Shown: positions 43,288 to 51,733 of the stretch, one piece after another | Layout of the letters: every line of letters starts with the position of its first letter | How positions within the stretch are numbered: position 1 is the stretch's first letter | NCBI RefSeq assembly: GCF_025961475.1 | Contig: NZ_JAOQNS010000002.1 | Location: 248,001-312,000, forward strand | Origin: Rhodobium gokarnense | GTDB lineage: Bacteria > Pseudomonadota > Alphaproteobacteria > Rhizobiales > Rhodobiaceae | Direction: 5' to 3' | Length of the DNA: 64,000 bases | Program-made: the position numbers and the translations under genes | The notes under the pieces: generated by a model | Database searches by the model: none | Seen by the model: the letters and a program-made list of their open reading frames with translations, nothing else | What the model was told of the DNA's origin: nothing

Positions 43288-44838
43288 ATGACCGGACGCG
43301 AGGAAAGGCCAAGGGGGCGCCGCCGCAACCGCGGCGAGGCTGCGTCGAAGCCGGTCCTCGACCAGATGCCGTGGCGCCAGCCGGTCTACCAGGACCCGCC
43401 CATCGAGCCGCTCGACGAAGAGGGCGTGGAAAAGATCCACGCCACCGCCATGCGGATCCTGGAGGAGATCGGCATCGACTTCCTCAACGAGGAGGCAAAG
43501 GCGGTCCTCAAAAAAGCCGGCGCCGACGTCGACCCGAACGGCGACCGCGTTCGCATGGACCGCGACTTCGTCATGGACCGCGTGCGAAGGGCGCCGGCGC
43601 AAATCACGATCACGCCGCGCAATCCGGATCGCAGCATCGTCTGGGGCGGGCGCCACACCACCTTCGGCAACGTTTCCAGCCCGCCCAACGTCACCGACCT
43701 CGACCATGGCCGTCGCACGGGCACAAGGGAGGACTTCCGCACCCTCCTAAAACTCTCCCACGCCTTCAACTGTATCCACTTCGTCGGCGGCTATCCGGTC
43801 GAGCCCATCGATATCCACCCGTCCGTCCGGCATCTGGATGCCATCCTCGACAAGCTGGTCCTCACCGACAAGGTGATCCACGCCTATTGCCTCGGCACGG
43901 AGCGGGTCGAGGACGCCATGGAAATGGTGCGCATTGCCGCCGGCCTGACCCATGAGGAGTTCGACGCCCGGCCGCGCATGTTCACCAACATCAACTCCTC
44001 CTCGCCGCTGAAGCACGACTGGCCGATGCTCGACGGCGCCATGCGCATGGCGCGCCGTGGCCAGCCGGTGCTCGTCACCCCGTTCACCCTGTCGGGCGCC
44101 ATGGCCCCGGTGACCCTTGCCGGCGCCATCGCCCAGCAGACGGCGGAAGCGCTCGCCGCCATCGCGCTCCTTCAGGAGATCAATCCGGGCGTGCCGGTCG
44201 GCTATGGCGCCTTCACGTCCAATGTGGACATGAAGACGGGTGCCCCGGCCTTCGGCACGCCGGAATTCATGCGCGCCACCCAGATGTCGGGCCAGATGGC
44301 GCGGTTCTACCGCCTGCCGTTTCGCTCCACCGGCGCCAATGCCGCCAACTTCCCCGACGGCCAGGCGGTCTGGGAGAGCATGAACTCGCTGTTCGGCGCC
44401 ACCACCGCCCACGCCAACGTCATCTACCATGCCGCCGGCTGGCTGGAGGGCGGGCTGCTCGCCAGCATGGAAAAGTTCGTCATGGACTGCGAGGTGTTGC
44501 AGCAGATCGCCTACTACCACCAGCCCGTCGTGGTCGACGACGCAACGCTCGCCTTCGACGCCATCGCCGAGGTCGGTCCGCACGGCCACTTCTTCGGCGT
44601 CGCCCACACCATGGAGCGCTACCGCACGGCCTATTACGCGCCGTTCCTGTCCGACTGGAGCAACTTTGAGACCTGGATGGAGGCCGGCGGGCGCACGGTG
44701 CACGAGCGCGCCAACACGCTCTGGAAGAAGATCGTCGCCGCCTATGAGGCCCCGCCGATGGATCAGGCGATCCGCGAGGAGCTGGAGGCCTTCGTCGCCA
44801 GGCGCAAGGAAGAGGGCGGCGCGCCGACCGATTTCTGA
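43288..44838 (+). CDS. MttB-superfamily (non-pyrrolysine) methyltransferase
   Basis: 516 residues belonging to the trimethylamine methyltransferase superfamily (COG5598): a TIM barrel with LDEEGVEKIHATAMRILEEIG at the start and MTGAMAP-type (LSGAMAPVTLAGAIAQQ) and QMARFYRLPFR segments. There is no in-frame amber codon, so it lacks pyrrolysine, like the glycine betaine:corrinoid methyltransferase MtgB. Being next to genes that produce glycine betaine, it may demethylate betaine or a related quaternary amine. No corrinoid protein or corrinoid:THF transferase gene lies in the window, so the methyl acceptor is unknown. ATG 43288 follows ggggagcc; a TTG sits one codon earlier. Confidence 0.85.
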   Translation: MTGREERPRGRRRNRGEAASKPVLDQMPWRQPVYQDPPIEPLDEEGVEKIHATAMRILEEIGIDFLNEEAKAVLKKAGADVDPNGDRVRMDRDFVMDRVRRAPAQITITPRNPDRSIVWGGRHTTFGNVSSPPNVTDLDHGRRTGTREDFRTLLKLSHAFNCIHFVGGYPVEPIDIHPSVRHLDAILDKLVLTDKVIHAYCLGTERVEDAMEMVRIAAGLTHEEFDARPRMFTNINSSSPLKHDWPMLDGAMRMARRGQPVLVTPFTLSGAMAPVTLAGAIAQQTAEALAAIALLQEINPGVPVGYGAFTSNVDMKTGAPAFGTPEFMRATQMSGQMARFYRLPFRSTGANAANFPDGQAVWESMNSLFGATTAHANVIYHAAGWLEGGLLASMEKFVMDCEVLQQIAYYHQPVVVDDATLAFDAIAEVGPHGHFFGVAHTMERYRTAYYAPFLSDWSNFETWMEAGGRTVHERANTLWKKIVAAYEAPPMDQAIREELEAFVARRKEEGGAPTDF

Positions 44839-44942
44839 TCGGCTGTCCTTGCCCGTGCCTCTTTTTGATGCGCGCCGCTTTTTTGGCTATGGTCCAAAAA
44901 GTTGGATGATCGAAGCGCCGTTCCGGTCAGGGGGACCGCACC

Positions 44943-46130
44943 ATGACCACCGAAAACCCGCTCGATGCTTTTGCGACCCAGCCCTTCCGGCTCGGCCCGA
45001 TCCCCGAACTCGTCTTCGGGGCGGGCGAGGTGAAAAAGATCGCCGACCATGCGGCCGCCTTGCGGGCGTCGGGCGGCGAGGCGCCGATCCTCCTCATCGC
45101 CGATGCCACCCTTGCCGAAATGGACGCCACCGCGCCCGTTGCCGAGGCGCTGGGTGCGGCGGGCGCCACGGTCGAGGTCCATGCCGAGATCGCCGGCGAG
45201 CCGAAGGCCGCCGACATCGACGCCGCCGCCGAGCGCGTGCGCATGACCGGCCCCGGCCTCGTCGTTGCCATGGGCGGCGGCTCGGCCATCGATGCGGCAA
45301 AGATCGCCGCCGCCGTCGCCGCCTCCAAGGAGGGCGTGCTCCACTACAAGCTCGGCGAAAACCCGCTGCCGCGCCGGCAGATGCCGATGATCGCCGTGCC
45401 GACGACGGCCGGCACCGGCGCCGAGGTGACGGCGACCGCCGTCTTTGCAGGCCCCGACGGCAAGAAGCTCTGGGTCCATGACGCCGCGGCAAAACCCGAC
45501 GTCGTCATCCTCGATCCGGAGACGACCGTCTCCCTGCCGGCGACGCTGACGGCCTGGACCGGGCTCGACGCCTTCGTCCATGCGCTGGAAGCCTGCACCA
45601 ACCGGCGCCGCTTCGCCGCCGCCGACATGCACTCGTTCCTCGCCCTGCAACTGATCGCCGGCGCGCTGGAGACCGCGGTCAAGACCCCGACGGACCTCGC
45701 CGCCCGCGGCCGGTTGCTGCTCGGCGCTGCCTATGCCGGCATTGGCATCGACGCCTGCGGCACGGCCATCGCCCACACCATCTCCCACGCGCTCTCCGGC
45801 CTCGGCCCCATCCACCACGGCTTTGCGACGGCGCTCGGGCTCGACGCCACGCTCGCCTGGTCCGTGGAGGAGGATGACGGCCGCTTCGCCCGGGCCGCCC
45901 GCGCCTGCGGCCTCGATAACGCCGCGGCCCTGCCGGGCTGGTTCTCCGGCCTGATGGCCGCATGCGGCGTGGAAAAGCGCCTGCCTGAATCCTTCAAGGA
46001 AAAGACCGCTGGGGACCTTGCGGACGAGATGCGGCTGCCGGCCAACGCGCCGATGCGCGAGGCGACGGCCCGCACCGTCACGGATGCCGACATCGACGCC
46101 TTCGCCGCCCGCATCATGGATCTCGCCTGA
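44943..46130 (+). CDS. Iron-containing (group III) alcohol dehydrogenase
   Basis: 395 residues with the family's NAD-binding GGGSAIDAAK motif, the VPTTAGTGAEVT region, and the metal-binding C-terminal half including DAFVHALEA and HTISHALSGLGPIHHG. Members oxidise or reduce alcohols, hydroxy acids or phosphonates; the substrate is not clear. It starts 104 bp after the MttB homologue and 28 bp before the enolase-superfamily gene, so it probably belongs to the same catabolic operon. The ATG at 44943 has a aggggga-type site. Confidence 0.88.
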   Translation: MTTENPLDAFATQPFRLGPIPELVFGAGEVKKIADHAAALRASGGEAPILLIADATLAEMDATAPVAEALGAAGATVEVHAEIAGEPKAADIDAAAERVRMTGPGLVVAMGGGSAIDAAKIAAAVAASKEGVLHYKLGENPLPRRQMPMIAVPTTAGTGAEVTATAVFAGPDGKKLWVHDAAAKPDVVILDPETTVSLPATLTAWTGLDAFVHALEACTNRRRFAAADMHSFLALQLIAGALETAVKTPTDLAARGRLLLGAAYAGIGIDACGTAIAHTISHALSGLGPIHHGFATALGLDATLAWSVEEDDGRFARAARACGLDNAAALPGWFSGLMAACGVEKRLPESFKEKTAGDLADEMRLPANAPMREATARTVTDADIDAFAARIMDLA

Positions 46131-46158
46131 GCGATGCCGGGAGGGTAGACGGAGCGCC

Positions 46159-47286
46159 ATGAGCCGCATCGCGTCCATCGCCATTTCCCACCACCGACTG
46201 CCCCTCGATCCGCCCTTCAAGGCGAGTTGGGACGGCCGGCCGCGGGAGCATTTCGACGCGACCATCGTCCGCGTCCGCGACGACGAGGGCAGGGAAGGCA
46301 TCGGCTCCGGCGACCTGATGCTCGGCTTTGCCGGCCACGAGAACTTGTTTCTCGGCGAGGACCCGCGCCGCGTCGAACGCCACTACGAGGTGCTGTCCCA
46401 CATCCAGTTCCACTATGGTCGCTGCTGGCCGCTCGACCTCGCCCTCTGGGACCTCTACGGAAAAATCACCGGCGAGCCGGTCTGGCGCCTGCTTGGCGGC
46501 CGGGCCGACCGGGTCCGGCTCTACGCCTCCTCTGGGGTGCTCCGCGATACCGCCGAAATGGTCGAAATGGCAGAAAAATTTGCCGGCGAAGGATTTCCGG
46601 CCATGAAGATCCGGTTTTCCTCAAGTGCCGGCGGCCGCGACGGCTGGCGCGCCGATCTGAAGGTGCTGGAAGCGATCCGCGCCCGCCTCGGCGACCGTCT
46701 GGAGCTGATGGTCGACTGCAACCAGGGTTGGCGCATGCCTTGGGACACGGCCGCGCCCTGGACCTACAAGGACGCCCTCCAGGTCGCCCGCGAACTGGAG
46801 CGTCTCGGCGTCTACTGGATGGAGGAACCGCTGCACCGGGCCGACCGCGCCGGCATGCGGGCGCTCCGCGAGGCGACGTCGTTGCGCATTGCCGGCGGCG
46901 AGATGACACGCGAACTACACGACTTCCGCGACCTCATTGCCGACAGGGCCCTCGACATCCTGCAGCCCGACGTCGCCCTCGTCGGCGGCATCACGGGCCT
47001 GAGACGTGTCGCCCTGATGGCCCGCGAGCACAACATCGCCTTCACGCCCCATAGCTGGACCAACGGCATCGGCGTGCTCGCCAACGCCCATCTGACGGCC
47101 GGGATCGGCGAGACGCCATGGCTGGAATTCCCCTACGACCCGCCGGAATGGTCCCCGGCGCGCCGCGACTTCCCGCTGGCCGCCCCGATCACCCACGAGG
47201 ACGGCTGGCTGGTGCTCGGCGAGGCGCCGGGCCTCGGCATCGCGCTGGACGAGGAGCGCCTGGCCGCCACCCGGAGAACGCCCTGA
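46159..47286 (+). CDS. Enolase superfamily enzyme (mandelate racemase/muconate lactonising type)
   Basis: 375 residues: N-terminal capping domain (about 1-120) and TIM barrel. Metal ligands are D186 (VDCNQGW), E222 (WMEEPL) and E248 (GGEM). One face has K150-I-R152 in place of the usual KxK. The other face has H298 in FTPHSW with D271 as partner. This pattern (KxR plus His-Asp dyad) fits acid-sugar dehydratases or racemases of the mandelate racemase subgroup, but the substrate is not known. The start at 46159 follows ggagcg and lies 28 bp after the alcohol dehydrogenase gene. Confidence 0.87.
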   Translation: MSRIASIAISHHRLPLDPPFKASWDGRPREHFDATIVRVRDDEGREGIGSGDLMLGFAGHENLFLGEDPRRVERHYEVLSHIQFHYGRCWPLDLALWDLYGKITGEPVWRLLGGRADRVRLYASSGVLRDTAEMVEMAEKFAGEGFPAMKIRFSSSAGGRDGWRADLKVLEAIRARLGDRLELMVDCNQGWRMPWDTAAPWTYKDALQVARELERLGVYWMEEPLHRADRAGMRALREATSLRIAGGEMTRELHDFRDLIADRALDILQPDVALVGGITGLRRVALMAREHNIAFTPHSWTNGIGVLANAHLTAGIGETPWLEFPYDPPEWSPARRDFPLAAPITHEDGWLVLGEAPGLGIALDEERLAATRRTP

Positions 47287-47892
47287 CGGCGCGGGCCGGC
47301 CGCCGGCATTTCGGCCGAAGGCGCATGCGGTATTACATGCCGTCCGTTACGTTCCATTGCATATGAGAAGCGAACGACAGTATTTAAGCAAGCGCTTCCT
47401 GTAGATTGCGGCTCCATATAAGTTATTCTGCTGTATTTCCTTTTTGCCGAAAGCAGCGACCCGGATTTTTCTCCCAATATCCGGATAGGCGGTTGCGCCC
47501 CGTGCTCTCGGCGCACTATCCTCGGACGAGCGCGTTTCAAGAACGACACCGCGCCGGGAGGAAATAAGCTGTAACCGACAGGGCTTGACGCCGCCAAATT
47601 ACGAGATTTGGACGATGGGTGTCGCTTTTCCGCGGGCCGCGAACGGTCCCGAAGGCTTCCATTGTCCGGCCCCGATAGAACAAATCACCGTGCGGTCCGG
47701 CGATGACCGGTCCGCGAAACGACAGGACGGGGCGAGGGGAACAGCACTGACGAGCGCATCTTCGTCATGGCGTTTTGAGACGATCGACGCGGGCCGCCTC
47801 CTATCCGGGACGGCGCGCCAACGAGACGAGGCCGGCTGATGACGGCCGGCTCCAAAACGACAACGCACCGCGAGTGATAAGGGAGTGCAGCA
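47287..47892. other. 606-bp gap before the ABC importer
   Basis: No supported gene. The left part (about 47330-47460) is AT-rich and may hold the ABC operon promoter or a terminator of the previous operon. The right part (47580-47890) is GC-rich with an in-frame run that shows no family likeness. A small ttcggccgaa palindrome sits at 47310-47319. Confidence 0.45.
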
Positions 47893-49548
47893 ATGACCCA
47901 ACACGATGAGACCATCAACGGCAAACCGCTGAAACCCCAGATCCGGGAGTGGGCGGAAGCCGCACGAAAAGGCCGGATCGACCGCCGCGAATTCCTCGCC
48001 ATGGCGACCGCCTTCGGCGCCACCACCGCCACCGCCTACGGCCTTCTCGGCCTTGCCGCGCCGAACGAAGCGCGGGCTGAGGAGCCCAGGAAGGGCGGCA
48101 TCCTGAAAGTTTCCATGAATGTGCGCCGCGTCGACGATCCGCGCATCTTCGACTGGTCGGAAATGGCCAATGTCGCCCGCCAGGTCGTCGAGCCGCTGGT
48201 GCTCTACACCCACGACTTCACCTTCAAGCCGTGGCTGCTGGAAAGCTGGGACGTCAACGACGACGCCACCGAATACGTGCTGAATGTGCGAAAGGGCGTG
48301 ACCTGGAACAATGGTGACGATTTCACCGCCGAGGACGTCGCCCTCAACCTCAATCGCTGGTGCGAAAAGGGCGTGGAGGGCAACTCCATGGCCGGCCGCA
48401 TGTCCTCTCTCATCGACGACGAGACCGGCAAGGCCCGCGACGGCGCCATTGAGATCGTCGACGACCACACCGTCAAGCTGACCCTGCCCAAGCCCGACAT
48501 CACCATCATCCCGGGCATGGTCGACTACCCGGCACTGGTCGTGCACCGCGACTTCGAAAAGATGGGCGGCAAGCTGTCGGAGAACCCGATCGGCACCGGC
48601 GCCTTCGAGCTGGTCGCCCTGGAGGTGGGCGTGCGCGCCGAGGTCAAGCGCCGCGAGAACGGCTCCTGGTGGGGCGGCGAGGCGTTCCTCGACGGCGTTG
48701 AATGGACCGATTTCGGCACCGATCCGGCGGCCGAGGTCGCCGCCTTCGAGGCCGAGGAAGTGCAGATGAACTACGAGTCGACGGCCGACTTCGTGGAGGT
48801 CTTCGACGCTCTCGGCCTCAAGAAGTCCGAGGCGGTGACGTCGGCAACCGTGGTCGCGCGCACCAACGTCAACAACAAGCCCTATGACGACCAGCGGGTG
48901 CGCCGCGCCCTGCAGCTTGCCGTCGACAATGAGGTGGTGCTGCAGCTCGGCATCAGCGGCGCCGGCACGGTGGCGGAAAACCACCATGTCTGCCCGATCC
49001 ATCCGGAATATTTCGAGCTGCCGCCGGTCAAGCGCGACATCGAGGCGGCCAAGAAGCTGATGGAAGAGGCCGGCCAGATGGATTTCGAGCACGAGCTCAT
49101 CTCCATCGACGACGACTACCGCCGCAACACCACCGACGCCATCGCCGCCCAGCTCCGCGAGGCCGGCTTCAAGATCAAGCGGACCGTCATTCCCGGCTCC
49201 TCATTCTGGAACAACTGGACCAAATACCCCTATTCCACGACCAACTGGAACATGCGCCCGCTCGGCGTTCAGGTGCTGGCGCTGGGCTACCGCAGCGGCG
49301 GCGCCTGGAACGAGTCTGCCTGGTCCAACAAGGAGTTCGATGCGGCCCTGGAAGAGGCGCTGGCGACCCCGGACGTGGAAAAGCGCAAGGCGATGATGGA
49401 GAACGTGGAGAAGATCCTGCAGGACTCCGGCGTCATCATCCAGCCCTACTGGCGCTCGCTCTTCAAGCACATGACCGATGCCGTGAAGGGCGACGCCATG
49501 CACCCCGCCTACGAGCAGCACTTCCACGACGTCTGGCTCGACGAATAA
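47893..49548 (+). CDS. Peptide/opine-type ABC substrate-binding protein (SBP_bac_5), Tat-exported
   Basis: 551 residues of the DppA/OppA (SBP family 5) type. The N-terminus is 30 residues long and then has a Tat motif R31-R32-EFLAMA followed by an alanine-rich stretch (cleavage near ARAEE). The core has the [16 protein letters not shown] and [14 protein letters not shown] segments of the family. It binds a ligand in the periplasm for the downstream permeases and ATPase. Context suggests a quaternary amine, opine or peptide rather than a sugar; the ligand is not proven. Confidence 0.88.
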   Translation: MTQHDETINGKPLKPQIREWAEAARKGRIDRREFLAMATAFGATTATAYGLLGLAAPNEARAEEPRKGGILKVSMNVRRVDDPRIFDWSEMANVARQVVEPLVLYTHDFTFKPWLLESWDVNDDATEYVLNVRKGVTWNNGDDFTAEDVALNLNRWCEKGVEGNSMAGRMSSLIDDETGKARDGAIEIVDDHTVKLTLPKPDITIIPGMVDYPALVVHRDFEKMGGKLSENPIGTGAFELVALEVGVRAEVKRRENGSWWGGEAFLDGVEWTDFGTDPAAEVAAFEAEEVQMNYESTADFVEVFDALGLKKSEAVTSATVVARTNVNNKPYDDQRVRRALQLAVDNEVVLQLGISGAGTVAENHHVCPIHPEYFELPPVKRDIEAAKKLMEEAGQMDFEHELISIDDDYRRNTTDAIAAQLREAGFKIKRTVIPGSSFWNNWTKYPYSTTNWNMRPLGVQVLALGYRSGGAWNESAWSNKEFDAALEEALATPDVEKRKAMMENVEKILQDSGVIIQPYWRSLFKHMTDAVKGDAMHPAYEQHFHDVWLDE

Positions 49549-49624
49549 ACAAATCGGACGGGGGGCGGTGTCGGCCGCCCCCGTCCCGGTTCGCCTCGGC
49601 TCCACGGGGGAGGTCCGGCTCTAA

Positions 49625-50560
49625 ATGCTCGGTTTCATTCTGCGGCGTCTCGGCGTCATGCTGGCGACGATGGTCGCCCTGACGTTCATCGTCTTCTCGC
49701 TGGTCAATCTGGAGCCCAACCTGCGCAAGCTGGCGCTGGAACAGGGCAACATCCGCATGTCGGACGAGGCCATCGAGACCTGGCTGGAAAACAACGGCTA
49801 CCGGCGTCCATTCCTGTTGCGCTACGGCGAGTGGTTGACCAACGCCATGACCGGCGAGCTCGGCCATTCCACCCGCTTTCGCCGCCCGGTCAACGACGTC
49901 CTTCCCGAACGCCTCGGCTATACGGGGATCCTCGCCTTCTGGGTGATGGCGACCATGGTGCCCGGCGCGCTGATCATCGGCGTCCTCGCCGGCATGCGCG
50001 AAGGCTCCAAGACGGACCGAAGTCTGTCCATCTTTTCCATCATCACGACGGCAACGCCGGAATATGTCTCCGGCATCATCTTCACCGTCATCTTTGCCAC
50101 CTGGCTCGGCTGGTTCAAGGGCGTCGCCAAGGCCGGCGACATCGACTTCTGGAGCTTCACCCTGCCGGTGATGACCATGGCGCTCTACGGCATGGGCTAC
50201 ATCGCCCGCATGACCCGGGCCTCCATGACCGAGGTGATGACCTCGCAATATATCCGCACGGCACGGCTGAAGGGCCTGTCGTTCCCCGTCATCGTGCTGC
50301 GCCATGCCTTGAGGAACGCTCTGATCGCCCCCTTCACGGTCATCATGCTGCAGTTCCCCTGGCTTTTGACGGGCGTCGTCATCGTCGAGAAGCTCTTTAA
50401 TTACAAGGGCTTCGGCTGGGTTCTGGTGGAAGCCGCCGACAACAACGACATCGACCTCCTGCTCGCCTGTTCGCTCGTCTCCGTCGCCGTGGTCATCGTC
50501 ACCCAGTTGATCTCCGACGTCGGCTACGCCTTCCTCAATCCGCGCATCCGCGTGCAATAG
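49625..50560 (+). CDS. ABC permease, DppB type
   Basis: 311 residues with six membrane helices and the EAA-type loop (ASMTEVMTSQYIRTARLKGLS...VLRHALRNALIAPFT). The N-terminal GFILRRLGVMLATMVALTFIVF helix is typical of DppB/OppB. It pairs with the permease encoded next to form the channel of the importer. The start follows ggggg at 76 bp from the binding-protein stop, so the genes form one operon. Confidence 0.92.
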   Translation: MLGFILRRLGVMLATMVALTFIVFSLVNLEPNLRKLALEQGNIRMSDEAIETWLENNGYRRPFLLRYGEWLTNAMTGELGHSTRFRRPVNDVLPERLGYTGILAFWVMATMVPGALIIGVLAGMREGSKTDRSLSIFSIITTATPEYVSGIIFTVIFATWLGWFKGVAKAGDIDFWSFTLPVMTMALYGMGYIARMTRASMTEVMTSQYIRTARLKGLSFPVIVLRHALRNALIAPFTVIMLQFPWLLTGVVIVEKLFNYKGFGWVLVEAADNNDIDLLLACSLVSVAVVIVTQLISDVGYAFLNPRIRVQ

Positions 50561-50571
50561 GGAGCTGAACG

Positions 50572-51723
50572 ATGACCGAGATCGGTTCCCTGGAAATCCT
50601 CATTGGCGTCCTCTTCCGCTTCTGGCCGGTCTGGGCCTGCCTCGCCGCGATCCTCGGCACCAGCTTCTATTTTCGCGGCCGCCTCGGGCTCTACGGGCAC
50701 CTCTTTGATTCCGGGGTCGGCTTTGTCGGCCTGATGCTGGTCCTGTTCTGGCTCCTGACCGCGCTCTTTGCCGACGTCGTCGCCACCTTCCCGCCGCTGG
50801 AGCAGTTCGCGCTCCTGAAGCGCGCCGTGCCCGGCACCGTCGAGGCGGAAACCGGCATCCCGTTCTATTTCGGCGCCGACAATCTCGGCCGCGACCTCTT
50901 CAGCCGCATGGTGCACGGCTCGCGCTTTGTCCTGGCGATCGCCCCGGCCGCGACCTTCGTTGCCTATGTGGTCGGCATCACGCTCGGCCTGCCGGCCGGC
51001 TATTTCGGCGGTCGCATCGATGCCGTCCTCTCCTTCATCGCCAACCTGGTGCTCGCCTTCCCGGTGATCGTGCTGTTCTACCTTCTGGTGACGCCCGGCG
51101 TGCGCGAGACGGCGATCCCGGTGTTCATGGCCGGGCTCTTTTTCATTTTCCCGATCCTTTTCCTCGGCATCCTGTTCCATTCCCGCTATGCGGCCCGGCC
51201 GCAGATATTCTGGTCGCTGATGGCCGTCACCCTCGTCGTCGGCGGCTGGATCTATGCCGGCCTCGTCTTCGATGCCGACCCGCTCGGCGTCTTCTCGCTG
51301 GCGCCGAACGAGCTCAACATCTTCGCCGCCGTCGTCTTTGCCTCCTCGCCCGGCGTCTTCCGCATCGTGCGCGGCCTCACCATGGATATCCGCACCAGGG
51401 ACTATGTCGCCGCCGCCCAGACCCGCGGCGAGCGGCCGGCCTACATCATGCTTTGGGAGATCCTGCCGAACGCCCGCGGGCCGCTGATCGTCGATGCGTG
51501 CCTGCGCGTCGGCTACACGACGATCCTGCTCGGCACCCTCGGCTTCTTCGGTCTCGGGCTGGCGCCGGAATCCCCCGACTGGGGCTCCATGATCAACCAG
51601 ACCCGCGGCTTCATCCGCATCGTGCCGACCATCGTGCTGCCCCAGACCATCGCCATCGCCACGCTGGTGCTCGGCCTCAACCTGTTGGCCGACGGGCTGC
51701 GCGAGCAGTCGCTGAAAGACTGA
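50572..51723 (+). CDS. ABC permease, DppC type
   Basis: 383 residues, longer than the usual 290-300. The extra length lies in the N-terminal region (about 1-90), with two to three more hydrophobic segments. The core has the DppC features FYFGADNLGRDLFSRMVHGSRFVL and the EAA loop (YVAAAQTRGERPAYIMLWEILPNARGPLI). It pairs with the permease 11 bp upstream. The gene ends 10 bp before the ATPase gene, with an aggaacgg site for the latter. Confidence 0.9.
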   Translation: MTEIGSLEILIGVLFRFWPVWACLAAILGTSFYFRGRLGLYGHLFDSGVGFVGLMLVLFWLLTALFADVVATFPPLEQFALLKRAVPGTVEAETGIPFYFGADNLGRDLFSRMVHGSRFVLAIAPAATFVAYVVGITLGLPAGYFGGRIDAVLSFIANLVLAFPVIVLFYLLVTPGVRETAIPVFMAGLFFIFPILFLGILFHSRYAARPQIFWSLMAVTLVVGGWIYAGLVFDADPLGVFSLAPNELNIFAAVVFASSPGVFRIVRGLTMDIRTRDYVAAAQTRGERPAYIMLWEILPNARGPLIVDACLRVGYTTILLGTLGFFGLGLAPESPDWGSMINQTRGFIRIVPTIVLPQTIAIATLVLGLNLLADGLREQSLKD

Positions 51724-51733
51724 GGAACGGATC

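Noticed and set aside
43288-44838. Pyrrolysine-containing trimethylamine methyltransferase (MttB proper)
   Set aside because: The frame has no internal TAG and no pyl genes are nearby; it is a non-pyrrolysine member of the superfamily.
47585-47839. Small plus-strand frame in the gap before the ABC importer
   Set aside because: No ribosome site, no recognisable domain and biased composition; it does not look coding.
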